From NCBI GenBank assembly GCA_903813345.2, contig CAIIXF020000002.1, positions 13,288,150-13,352,149 of the forward strand: a stretch of DNA of 64,000 bases, written 5' to 3'. Below, piece by piece: positions 54,201 through 58,912 of this stretch (position 1 is the first letter of the stretch; each line of letters begins with the position of its first letter). The notes under the pieces were generated by a model. It had not been told where the DNA came from and ran no database searches. It saw only the letters and a list, made by a program, of their open reading frames with translations. A program made the translations under genes and the position numbers. The DNA comes from Owenia fusiformis (taxonomy: Eukaryota; Annelida; Polychaeta; Sabellida; Oweniidae).

Positions 54201-57200
54201 GCTAAAAATCTTTAAAACCCTGGATTATTTGTATATCAACCAACATTTGCACGTTTAATCACAACATGTTCATAAACAGGGTCATCATGTGGTATATCAT
54301 TCAAGTTTTATACAGATTCAACTAATACTCTTTGATAAATTCTGGGCAAAATTTAAGGTGGCCATTTTGGATTTTCCGTCCTAAAATCTTCACTTTCAAG
54401 ACTTGTCTACAGGTTTCCAGCCAAACCATTTGAGGGATTCATTTGAAATTTACAGGGATGTTTCTACATATCAAAGTTAAGAACTGATTAGTTTTTGGGC
54501 ATTCTGGGTTAATTTTAAGGTGGCCATTTTGGATTTTCCGTCCTAAAATCTTCACTTTCAAGACTTGTCTACAGGTTTCCAGCCAAACCATGTGATGGAT
54601 TCATCTGAAATTTTCAGGGATGTTTCTACGTATCAAAGTTAAGAACTGATTAGTTTTTGGGCATTCTGGGTAAATTTAAAGGTGACCATTTTGGATTTTC
54701 TGTCCTAAATTCTTCACTGTCACACTGCTGTGTTTTAGGTACGATATTGTTCACGTCTGTGCCTTGTTATTTGATAGGGAAACAGTATCAAATTGACACA
54801 AATTAGAGATCGAGTTCACCCTATGCAGACAGAGCCTGTGGGAAATATTGGGTGCGGCGCAAATGAGCGGAGGGTGCGGAGCTAACGGTCATTTTTGAAT
54901 TTAAAATTGGGGTATTTCTGAAACTAAGCTGTTTTGGGACTTCAAATATACCAAGATATGTGTATTTGACACCAAATATCAATAAAATTGTGGAAATAGT
55001 AGTGCAATTCATTTTATAGCGACGCAGTATGCCTTAAACATTTCCCAGACCTATATATTTTGAGACTATCCTTTTAATACTGCGTCCCCAGCATTCATAA
55101 AAAATGGTGTTCAAGATACACTACCCATGCAAATTATTTTTGCATCTTGGAAGCCAGGCAGTATCAGTGTGATTTTATAAAAATTCGAATCACACTGATA
55201 CTGCCTGGCTTCCAAGATGCAAAAATAATTTGTATAGATAGTGTACCTTGAACACCATTTTTGGCTCACACAGTGAGCCTATGGGATCGACCAGGCGTCC
55301 GTCCGTTGGTCCGTCCGTCCGTTGGTCCCTCCGTTGGTCCGTCCGTCCGTTGGTCCGTCCGTCCGTCAACATTGGCCGCACAAATTAAAACTGCTATTCG
55401 GATTGAGTCATATCCACATTCATTTTATGCATATCCATAATGCCTATTTGACCTATCATCGCTATTTCCCAAGTTCGCCCGGTTTCCAAGAAATTGCGGA
55501 TCAAAAAGTCAAATTTTCTGTAAATACTAGACACTTTGTTGAAGTAGAACTTTCAAATAACTTTTAGTAGTTGGTGTATATACAACTTATATCCTCTGAA
55601 GATTTCAAAGCCCTTGGAAGTACGGATTTGGTGTTTACTCTATAAGATTTGAGAAAAGGTAGGACTTAGTCATTTTCAGGAAACTTTCTCATGTATAAAG
55701 TCAATGGCAGGTTTTGTGATTGACAAGATTCTTAAAGTTTGCCTTATACTTGATCATTTCCTGCAATAAATTACATCATTAATAGATTTAAGCATTCCCT
55801 ACATATTTCTCAATATATGTCAGCATCAAATTTTTACTGTTTTTGAGATATTTGACGTCAAAAAACAGTAAAAATAAGTTATTTTTCAACTTGCTTCAAT
55901 TTGACCAATTTTTTTTTGAAAATCATCGACAAGTTGCCAGGAGTTCAATCTGACATTAGTTTTAGGATTTGACATTTACTTGACCTTCAGTGACCTTCGA
56001 AAGGTCAAAAAAGTTGATTTTTCAAATTGATTTTTGGATGTAAATTTTGGTCAGCTTAATCACAAAAGACCTTACTGAGCTCTGAATAAGTAAAATTTTC
56101 AAGGTCAAAGGTCATCAAACTAGGTCACACAACTATGCTATCTAAGTTTCTCAAAGTTTCGAGACTAGAAATCCAAATCAATATTTTTGTTTGAAAGTCA
56201 GGATATAAATTCCTCTGAAGGTTCCAAACTGTGTGAGCACAGGACCGTGGGTCCTTCATTTATGAATGCTGGGGACTCAGTATTAAAAGGATAATTTCAA
56301 AATATATAGGTCTGGGAAAGGTTTAAGGCACACTGCGTCGCTATAGAATGAATTGCGCTACTATTTTCACAATTGTATTGATATTTGGTGTCAAATTCAC
56401 ATATCTTGGTATATTTGAAGTCCCAAAACGGCTTAGTTCCAGAAATATCCCAAATTTAAATTCAAAAATGACCGTTAGCTCCGCACCCTCCGCTCATTTG
56501 CTCCCCACCCAATATTTCCCACAGGCTCTGTCTGCATAGGGTGGAGTTGTAGGCGTCGTTCTGCTATATCACATTTATCACTAAACAAAACAATACTCTA
56601 TGGTTGCAATAGAAACCTTAATAGTGTGTTCTGTAGAGCAGTTTCATTTCATTATTAATTTTCAAATTAACAAGTAAATTAATACTGTGACAAAAAGATC
56701 GCAAGAAAAAGGAGAGGAGAGGCACACAGGTATTACATTAAGACTCCACCAATCCTTCAGTCCAAGAACCAGCAAAATCATTGGAAACTAAGCTATATCT
56801 CTGAATATTTTGAGTGAACAAAAACATGTTTACTGGTACCAGTTGATGTGAGTGCAATTATTGAGTAAATTGAATTGGTGGCATCTCACTTTTCTTGTCT
56901 GGTGGCCATCTTGGAAGTTTTCGGCAAGCCGCATTTCACTTTTCTTGTCATCTCAATTCCAAGAAAACCACATCATGAATTTACTTCAAATTTTCACACA
57001 CGTTACATGGTAAGAGGTTCTAGAGCTGATTAACCTTTCCGTGGCCATCTTGCATTCTGGTGGCCATCTTGGAAGTTTTTAGATAAATCTTGTCATTGCG
57101 ATTCCAGGAAAACCACTTTACGGATTTAAGACTTTATGCACACCTTTTATTGCGTCCAAGTTTCATTAGAATTTTATTTGAATTTATAATTAACAATGTT

Positions 57201-58064
57201 TTATTGAGCATCAAACTTCCCGTCGTCAGTCTTGGCAAATACAATTGGTTGCCGGGATATTGAGCCCAGGCAGCCAATTACAGATTGGAGCACATTGAAG
57301 TGGGTTATTTTAATTTAATTTCGAATTTCTACTGATGTAAGTGTAATGTTTTTTGGCCTGCTCCCAAATTCTATTAAAGTACGGCTATGTTATACTGAAA
57401 TTGGATGTTTTTTGATTATAGATCACATATATTTTATTTTTTCTGATTTGTGCCCTTGAAAATATCAAAATGGCTAGTCAAACATATATTTGGTAGGAAT
57501 TCTGAGATCATTATTCACCTTTCCACAAAGTAAAGAAAATCAATAATTTCCGGTGCGCTGATTGGTTGTATGCAAATGAGTCAAATCAATGACGTCAATG
57601 ACTGAAATTTTTAGTCGGCCCTCGGGCAGATATATTATATCCTGAACCTCATATAGGATAATCTCTATATATTTCTCAGAAATATATACTCTGTAGTATA
57701 TACTCTGTGGTATATACAGTTGAAAACGAGGCTGCAGCTGGAGACTGCAGGAAACAATGAAATATACCCTAATATTTTTAATCATGTGATCGGTTCTTAT
57801 CTAATGAGAAAGTGAGAAACATTTCAATATTAATTGTATAATATTATTTCAGATTCAAGAATATTTGTTATTTATTCTCCATATATTGCTATATTTTTCA
57901 GATCCTCCATATGCATGTAGCATCAGTGGAAAAGCTAGCATTGACCACTTCAGGTTCCCCTCTGCAAATCAAGTGCAAGACATTCCTCAATGTAACATTC
58001 ATCATCCCCCGAGAGCGTGATTGTCATGACATCTATTGCTCACTCATGAAACTAGCAAAACCAG
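33226..58064 (+). CDS. MTMR6: Myotubularin-related phosphatase, N-terminal PH-GRAM exons (MTMR6/7/8 type), partial
   Basis: Three coding exons join in frame: 33,226-33,249 (8 codons), 47,530-47,646 (39 codons) and 57,902-58,064 (54 codons plus one base). They give 101 residues of the PH-GRAM domain that opens MTMR6, 7 and 8, the phosphatidylinositol 3-phosphate / 3,5-bisphosphate 3-phosphatases of endomembranes. Seen: MEYIRTPK, VENVRLIDRF, GTLYLTATHLIFVD, KQETWILHMHVASVEKLAL, TTSGSPLQIKCKTF and IIPRERDCHDIY, in the family order and spacing. Introns 1 and 2 are phase 0, intron 3 phase 1. All donors and acceptors are canonical. The catalytic domain (CX5R) and C-terminus must lie beyond 64,000, as no further exon was found. 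One ancestral gene gave rise to vertebrate MTMR6/7/8, so the symbol marks the subgroup, not a strict orthologue. Introns of 14.3, 10.3 and >5.9 kb are filled with repeats. Confidence 0.95.
33250..34117. other. MTMR intron 1, proximal part, no feature seen
   Basis: No repeat or exon was recognised here. A short plus frame at 33,715-33,951 shows no family resemblance. Confidence 0.45.
34229..34735. mobile_element. CAGGCCTGTCAACT-ended MITE, copy 2
   Basis: 507 bp, with the same 14-bp inverted ends as copy 1 (23,969), a longer GAACACCTT-type tract and a 23-base G run at about 34,435. Flanking CATTGTG is at 34,222-34,228 and 34,736-34,742. The inverted arm at 38,103-38,120 has this sequence once (CCACAATGCAACC), an unoccupied site. 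Comparison with that site allows a 7- or 8-bp duplication (GCATTGTG). Confidence 0.88.
34921..35904 (-). pseudogene. LINE reverse transcriptase, catalytic and C-terminal part
   Basis: An open frame of about 320 codons. It contains LVLDFSKAFDTVAHERLLLK (RT block with the first catalytic Asp), SGVPQGTVLGPLCFFVYIND, the FADD catalytic box (LKLFADDSLLF), YLGIDITNNLRW, and the thumb/connection segment AYKSLVRPNLEYASSAWDPY. Motif order is that of non-LTR elements. It is continuous with 36,231-36,720 upstream once the MITE pair is set aside. Confidence 0.93.
35905..36113. mobile_element. MITE in the LINE (TTGTATTACATAC ends)
   Basis: 209 bp with perfect 13-bp inverted ends TTGTATTACATAC (35,905) and GTATGTAATACAA (36,101). 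It interrupts the RT frame between the ETQLVNT and ENIARALDNH segments. Confidence 0.75.
36114..36230. mobile_element. Palindromic mini-element next to the previous MITE
   Basis: CAGTTATGTCC ... GGACATAACTG: arms of about 42 bp (CATTGAATATATGCCT / GGCATATATTCAATG, GGTCTGTC / GACAGACC) around a ~33-bp loop. It directly abuts the 209-bp MITE, so the two may form one composite insertion. Confidence 0.75.
36231..36720 (-). pseudogene. LINE reverse transcriptase, N-terminal part
   Basis: Reads GLNPSKATGPDLIPTRVLKE, SISPFLQIIFQQSIDEG and WKHANVTAIYKKGRRDEAVN. After a frame break come CKIMEHIIFHHIMAHFDLNE and FQHGFRSKHSCETQLVN, the usual RT blocks before the DFSKAFD motif. About five residues (the YRPVS position) are missing at the break. 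Confidence 0.9.
36720..37395 (-). pseudogene. LINE N-terminal region with HPNPGP motif and PHD-like finger
   Basis: A hydrophobic stretch (GYGLLLLCFVFAVQSFF) near the start is followed by LCLILSGDIHPNPGP, close to the 2A ribosome-skipping consensus DxExNPGP but with H where E is usual. The finger reads ALECDECGTWVHIKCG and SFSWICPGCALPNF, with a stop codon where the second zinc-binding cysteine is expected, then a serine-rich linker. Family members commonly have such fingers before the endonuclease. Confidence 0.75.
37545..37600 (+). promoter_or_regulatory. Promoter-like cluster (NRF1-like, ETS-like, TATA)
   Basis: ACGCATGCGCAC (NRF1-like), CTTCCTG (ETS-like) and TATAAAAGG lie within 45 bp in the order of a core promoter, just outside the 5' end of the LINE. 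No transcript start or plus-strand exon can be assigned. Could be chance. Confidence 0.3.
37798..37888 (+). repeat. Short direct repeat pair
   Basis: TACAATTTAGCAGTTTC followed by TTCATTGCG or TTCGTTGCG occurs twice about 50 bp apart (37,800 and 37,850), each ending near TGGGCCT. Confidence 0.75.
37981..38022. promoter_or_regulatory. Triple CACGTG E-box cluster
   Basis: Three CACGTG hexamers within about 40 bp (37,982; 38,000; 38,012), the spacing region reading GATCAGACATGTGT. Each CACGTG is a bHLH-type binding core. The cluster lies between the LINE and the right arm of the inverted pair. Confidence 0.45.
38262..38330 (+). repeat. tRNA-like sequence (SINE head or tRNA relic)
   Basis: TAGCGTAGTGGTTAGCGTC resembles an A box and GAGTTTGACTCCCGC a degenerate B box about 35 bp later. 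The acceptor stem is not convincing, so this is not called as a functional tRNA. Confidence 0.4.
38381..38429. other. Hairpin with 12-bp arms
   Basis: ATGACTTACGAA and TTCGTAAGTCAT pair perfectly around a 25-bp spacer. TTACGAA-type motifs continue on both sides. Confidence 0.7.
38430..38949. other. MTMR intron 1 segment, no feature seen
   Basis: AT-rich, no repeat or exon recognised before the TTAA-flanked element. Confidence 0.4.
38950..39540 (+). mobile_element. TTAA-flanked MITE, older copy
   Basis: Begins AGGTTCAATATAAACTTTGG directly after TTAA (38,946-38,949). It matches the 62,541-63,221 element along its length: ACCAATGCATAGCATTCATC, CTCATAGAAACCAATGGTA, TTAACCTGGTTAGACAGTCA, GTGTGTCCTTTGTTCAATCT. 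The right end is eroded; CCCGTCC next to a TTAA near 39,541 is the likely limit. Confidence 0.75.
39541..42510. other. MTMR intron 1, mostly unassigned
   Basis: Holds an AATA microsatellite (about 40,657-40,690), a perfect 14-bp inverted pair TGATATCAATATCT / AGATATTGATATCA (40,141-40,195), and a CGCAACGCAA-rich stretch at 42,360-42,475. No gene was recognised. The short frames here show no family similarity. Confidence 0.45.
40657..40690 (+). repeat. (AATA)n microsatellite
   Basis: AATAAATAAATAAATAAAAT followed by further AATA steps. Confidence 0.9.
42519..43925 (+). mobile_element. TGTCCCCACC-family TIR element, best-preserved copy
   Basis: Left TATGTCCCCACCA and right TGGTGGGGACATA are perfect inverted copies; the outer TA on each side (42,517-42,518 and 43,926-43,927) may be a TA target duplication. 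The left end carries GTCTGTCTGTCCGTCCGTCC and ACCGCTACAGATATCACC. The right two thirds consists of five 163-bp repeats (landmark CCATTTTGGATTTT at 43,031, 43,194, 43,356, 43,518 and 43,681). No transposase. Tc1/mariner-like mobilisation is possible from the TA site but unproven. Confidence 0.85.
43020..43890 (-). repeat. 163-bp tandem repeats inside the TIR element
   Basis: Spacing 163, 162, 162 and 163 bp. Each unit has CTAAAATCTTGTCTGTAAAG, CAGGTGAACCGTTTGGTAGA and TTTTTTGGCATTCTGGGTAA. The same unit, also spaced 162 bp, recurs at 54,361-54,715. Confidence 0.9.
43928..44529. other. MTMR intron 1 segment, no feature seen
   Basis: AT-rich, no repeat ends or exons recognised. Confidence 0.4.
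44530..45860 (+). mobile_element. GGCTCACACAG / GTCC-rich family copy with MITE inside
   Basis: Starts GGCTCACACAGTGAGCCTAT, then a GTCC run and GGGCAATAACTCAAATACTG. It continues with repeats of GTAGTGGAGCGATTTTGTTC, ATATTTGGTATGTGAATAC and AAGCATGGCACACTGTCT. The end region TTTGATGGGATTTGCTACGC matches the right end of the 58,205-58,912 copy. Interrupted by the MITE at 44,748-45,189. Confidence 0.75.
44748..45189. mobile_element. TA-flanked MITE, 442 bp
   Basis: CTGTACTCCGGGTA at the left and TACCAGGAGTACAG at the right are inverted copies with one mismatch, flanked by TA (44,746-44,747; 45,190-45,191). The related repeat at 58,480 reads GTAATAGCAATATGTTTTAA without the insert, an exact empty site that fixes both ends. 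TA duplication fits the Tc1/mariner superfamily. The interior has several TTCGCGAT/ATCGCGAA motifs. Confidence 0.92.
45861..47213. other. MTMR intron 1 segment, no feature seen
   Basis: AT-rich, with a short GATGATGAT run near 46,062. No repeat family or exon identified. Confidence 0.4.
47214..47525 (+). other. Unassigned open frame just upstream of MTMR exon 2
   Basis: About 100 codons open from an ATG at 47,214 (e.g. LKHGFKDSVEMQRKMLDLVR, HIMPDGTIEVMNMTSGTWQG). The composition looks coding-like, with balanced charged residues, but the frame differs from MTMR and runs into the exon 2 acceptor. I recognise no family. It could be a decayed gene or transposon fragment. Confidence 0.3.
47530..47646 (+). 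CDS. MTMR6: MTMR exon 2 (residues 9-47)
   Basis: Acceptor TTTATTTGTAG, then VENVRLIDRFNSKKSSNG, TLYLTATHLIFVDPQGKQ and ETW, then the donor TGG|GTAAGT. It covers the first strands of the PH-GRAM fold. Confidence 0.95.
47647..48903. other. MTMR intron 2, proximal part
   Basis: No exon. AGGTCGTTCAATAAGTTTTC at about 48,015 resembles a mariner-type terminal sequence, but no partner end or transposase was found. Confidence 0.4.
48904..49275 (-). mobile_element. Tc1/IS630-like transposon relic (3' end)
   Basis: The terminal sequence TACGGGGTGGTCCAAAAAAA is at 48,904. On the minus strand, 49,150-49,260 reads MRKHINDAID, a stop, then FRPKLRATFDQNGGHIEYLF before the final stop. This is the conserved C-terminal tail of Tc1/IS630-like DDE transposases. 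The rest of the transposase is absent, replaced to the right by the minisatellite. Confidence 0.72.
49291..51210 (+). repeat. 72/75-bp minisatellite, ~27 units, with long in-frame ORFs
   Basis: Units begin ATGACCATATATGAGCAGCA and contain GCTTCTCTATTGGTTAACTG and GGGCTTTCCGCTAAGAATC. Unit length is 72 bp, or 75 bp when AAC or AAG is added, so the frame survives. Two open frames result: 49,314-50,447 (377 codons) and 50,458-51,228 (256 codons), repeating MTIYEQHLKMLLLYWLIGLS then AKNR, AKNH or NKNH. They are separated by a 2-base loss near 50,429. Three-unit blocks (50,602-50,817 and 50,818-51,033) are near duplicates. The array runs into TTCATATTTGGTATGTGAAT of the GGCTCACACAG family, so it probably grew within that element. 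No promoter or splice context supports translation. Confidence 0.95.
51232..51409. mobile_element. TA-flanked MITE, 178 bp (CAGTAAAACCTGT ends)
   Basis: CAGTAAAACTTGTGTATAGT at the left and AAGACAGGTTTTACTG at the right are inverted copies, with TA on both sides (51,230-51,231; 51,410-51,411). The host repeat without the insert reads GTGAATACTATAAGCATGG (58,645). Internal repeats of GGTGTTCACTA. Tc1/mariner-type. A second, one-ended copy is at 58,083. Confidence 0.9.
51411..51625 (+). repeat. Tail of the GGCTCACACAG-family copy hosting the minisatellite
   Basis: ATAAGCATGGCACACTGTCT, TAGTGGAGCGATTTAGTTCA and TGGCCATTTTGAAAATGGC match the 45 kb and 58 kb copies. Confidence 0.7.
51626..52069. 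other. MTMR intron 2 segment, no feature seen
   Basis: AT-rich, no identifiable repeat or exon. Confidence 0.4.
52070..52487 (-). mobile_element. AGATGCGAGTAG-ended repeat, inverted copy
   Basis: AGATGTGAGTAGGTAGTTAC to CTATTCGCATCT, 418 bp, the reverse complement of 22,823-23,245 along its length, with the same few flanking bases (GAATAGACT side and GCGTTATT side). It is followed by a GGCTCACACAG-family tail (TGACTGTTCGATTGGATTTG at about 52,620). Confidence 0.75.
52889..53400 (+). repeat. ~180-bp tandem repeat, 3 copies, ending in a C run
   Basis: Copies begin near 52,889, 53,062 and 53,253 with CTCTTTAA or CTCTTTAG and carry GACCTTTTTGGGCCTTATTT, AGGCCAAATTTT and ATGGGCCTAG. The array is dense in GGCC/GGGCC. 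It ends in a poly-C run at 53,398-53,409. Confidence 0.85.
53410..54340. other. MTMR intron 2 segment, no feature seen
   Basis: AT-rich, non-coding by eye. No repeat ends found. Confidence 0.4.
54345..54720 (-). repeat. 163-bp repeat fragment of the TGTCCCCACC family
   Basis: Three landmarks GGCCATTTTGGATTTTCCGT (or close) at 54,361, 54,523 and 54,685 give 162-bp spacing, with ATTCTGGGTAAATTT and CTAAAATCTTCAC. The flanking ends of the element are absent. Confidence 0.85.
55101..55263. other. Long hairpin, ~75-bp arms
   Basis: AAATGGTGTTCAAGATACAC and GCATCTTGGAAGCCAGGCAG, TATCAGTGTGATT pair with AATCACACTGATA, CTGCCTGGCTTCCAAGATGC and CTTGAACACCATTT. The loop is about 15 bp. Nearly perfect, so recent or extrusion-prone. 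Confidence 0.9.
55264..56238 (+). mobile_element. GGCTCACACAG / GTCC-rich family copy nested in the fold-back element
   Basis: GCTCACACAG at 55,264-55,273 and CTGTGTGAGC at 56,229-56,238 are exact inverted ends. The GTCCGTCCGTTGGTCC run is at 55,300-55,370. The interior (TGACCTTCAGTGACCTTCGA, AAGGTCAAAGGTCATCAAAC) differs from the 44.5-kb copy, so the family shares ends more than middles. Confidence 0.75.
56549..57511. other. MTMR intron 2 segment with diverged GGCCATCTTG repeats
   Basis: GGTGGCCATCTTGGAAGTTTT occurs twice about 160 bp apart (56,901 and 57,059), with CTTTTCTTGTC and TCCAGGAAAACCAC phrases. This is a diverged repeat relative of the other TGGCCATTTTG families. No exon. Confidence 0.5.
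57512..57800. repeat. TATTCACCTTTCC-start dispersed repeat with AT-rich palindromes
   Basis: Shares TATTCACCTTTCC, CTGATTGGT and AATCAATGACGTCAATG with 19,744-19,870. It has TATATACTCTGTAGTATATA and a TATCCTGAACCTCATATAGGATA-type palindrome (core bases). It ends about 100 bp before MTMR exon 3. Confidence 0.5.
57902..58064 (+). CDS. MTMR6: MTMR exon 3 (residues 48-101)
   Basis: Acceptor TATATTTTTCAG, then ILHMHVASVEKLALTTSG and, at the end, VTFIIPRERDCHDIYCSL and MKLAKP. Donor CCAG|GTGAGT leaves phase 1, as needed for a following valine-lysine-tyrosine codon series in the family. Confidence 0.95.
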
Positions 58065-58082
58065 GTGAGTATTGAATTACAG

Positions 58083-58170
58083 TAAAACCTGTGTATAGTG
58101 AACATTTTTTTACCGAGAAAAAAACGTTCACTGTTGGTTGGTGTTCACTACAGCAAGGATTGGATTTCGC
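58083..58170 (+). mobile_element. One-ended fragment of the CAGTAAAACCTGT MITE
   Basis: CAGTAAAACCTGTGTATAGT, then ACGTTCACTGTTGGTTGGTG, as in 51,232-51,300, but the right end is missing. It begins only about 20 bp after the MTMR exon 3 donor. Confidence 0.8.
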
Positions 58171-58204
58171 TGCATTTTGCCGTATTATATAGACCCCAGT
58201 TATT

Positions 58205-58912
58205 ATCCCATCGAACAAAGTTCGGAGGGATATAGGGAACGCCTCAGTCCGTCTGTCCGTCCGTCCGTCCGTACATACATCCGTCCGTCTGTCCAGGCAG
58301 TAACTCAAATACCGTTGGCCCGATTTTGTTCATATTTTGTACACATATACCCTATGGGGGTAGAAGTTCTGCTCGAAAGCCAATTTTCAAAATGGCCGCT
58401 CATTTTTTAAAAATGGCGGCCATTTTAGTGACGATTTTTCAGTAATTTTGGTGCAATATGGAAAACTGTAATAGCAATATGTTTTAAATGTAAAAAATTA
58501 TATAGGACATTGATAAAGCTAGAAATGTAGATATTAAAGAAGCACATGGCAGCCATCTTGAAAAATGGCGGCATTTACTAGTTATTTTACGATTTTTGCT
58601 GTAACTCAAGAAGTAGTAGGGCGATTTTGTTCATATTTGGTATGTGAATACTATAAGCATGGCTCACTGTCTAATGACACTTTTGGTAGGAGGTGGCTAT
58701 TTTGAAAAATGGCCACCAATTTTAAAAATGGCCGCCATTTTAACATATTTTACTATTACTCAAAAGTAGTGGAGCGATTTTATTCATATTTGGTTTGTGA
58801 ATACTATAAGCATGGTACACTGTCTAATGACACTTTTGGCAGAAGGTGGCCATTTTGATATTTGCTCTATATTTCGTTTGTAAAAATGCCAGCCATTTCT
58901 GTTCGATGGGAT
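58205..58912 (+). mobile_element. ATCCCATCGAACA-ended GTCC-rich element
   Basis: Perfect 13-bp inverted ends ATCCCATCGAACA (58,205-58,217) and TGTTCGATGGGAT (58,900-58,912). The interior shares GGCAGTAACTCAAATACCG, TTGTACACATATACCCTATG, AAAATGGCGGCCATTTTAG and TATTTGGTATGTGAATACTA with the 44,530 and 51,411 copies. It provides the empty sites for the MITEs at 44,748 and 51,232. Non-coding. Confidence 0.82.

Larger units (their letters stand above)
54817..56543. mobile_element. Fold-back element with ~285-bp arms and 5-bp duplication
   Basis: Arms 54,817-55,100 and 56,256-56,543 are inverted copies (CACCCTATGCAGACAGAGCC at the left end; TCTGTCTGCATAGGGTG at the right; shared ACCGTTAGCTCCGCACCCTC). 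GAGTT directly flanks both sides (54,812-54,816 and 56,544-56,548), a 5-bp target duplication. The CAC start and 5-bp duplication recall Transib-type elements, but the superfamily is not settled. A second element (55,264-56,238) and a hairpin (55,101-55,263) are nested in the middle. Confidence 0.85.

Noticed and set aside
55290-55372. GTCCGTCC runs (also 17,880, 21,340, 42,540, 44,570, 58,250) considered as CRISPR-like or telomere-like repeats
   Set aside because: Period-4 simple repeats without spacers, always at the same position inside dispersed elements.
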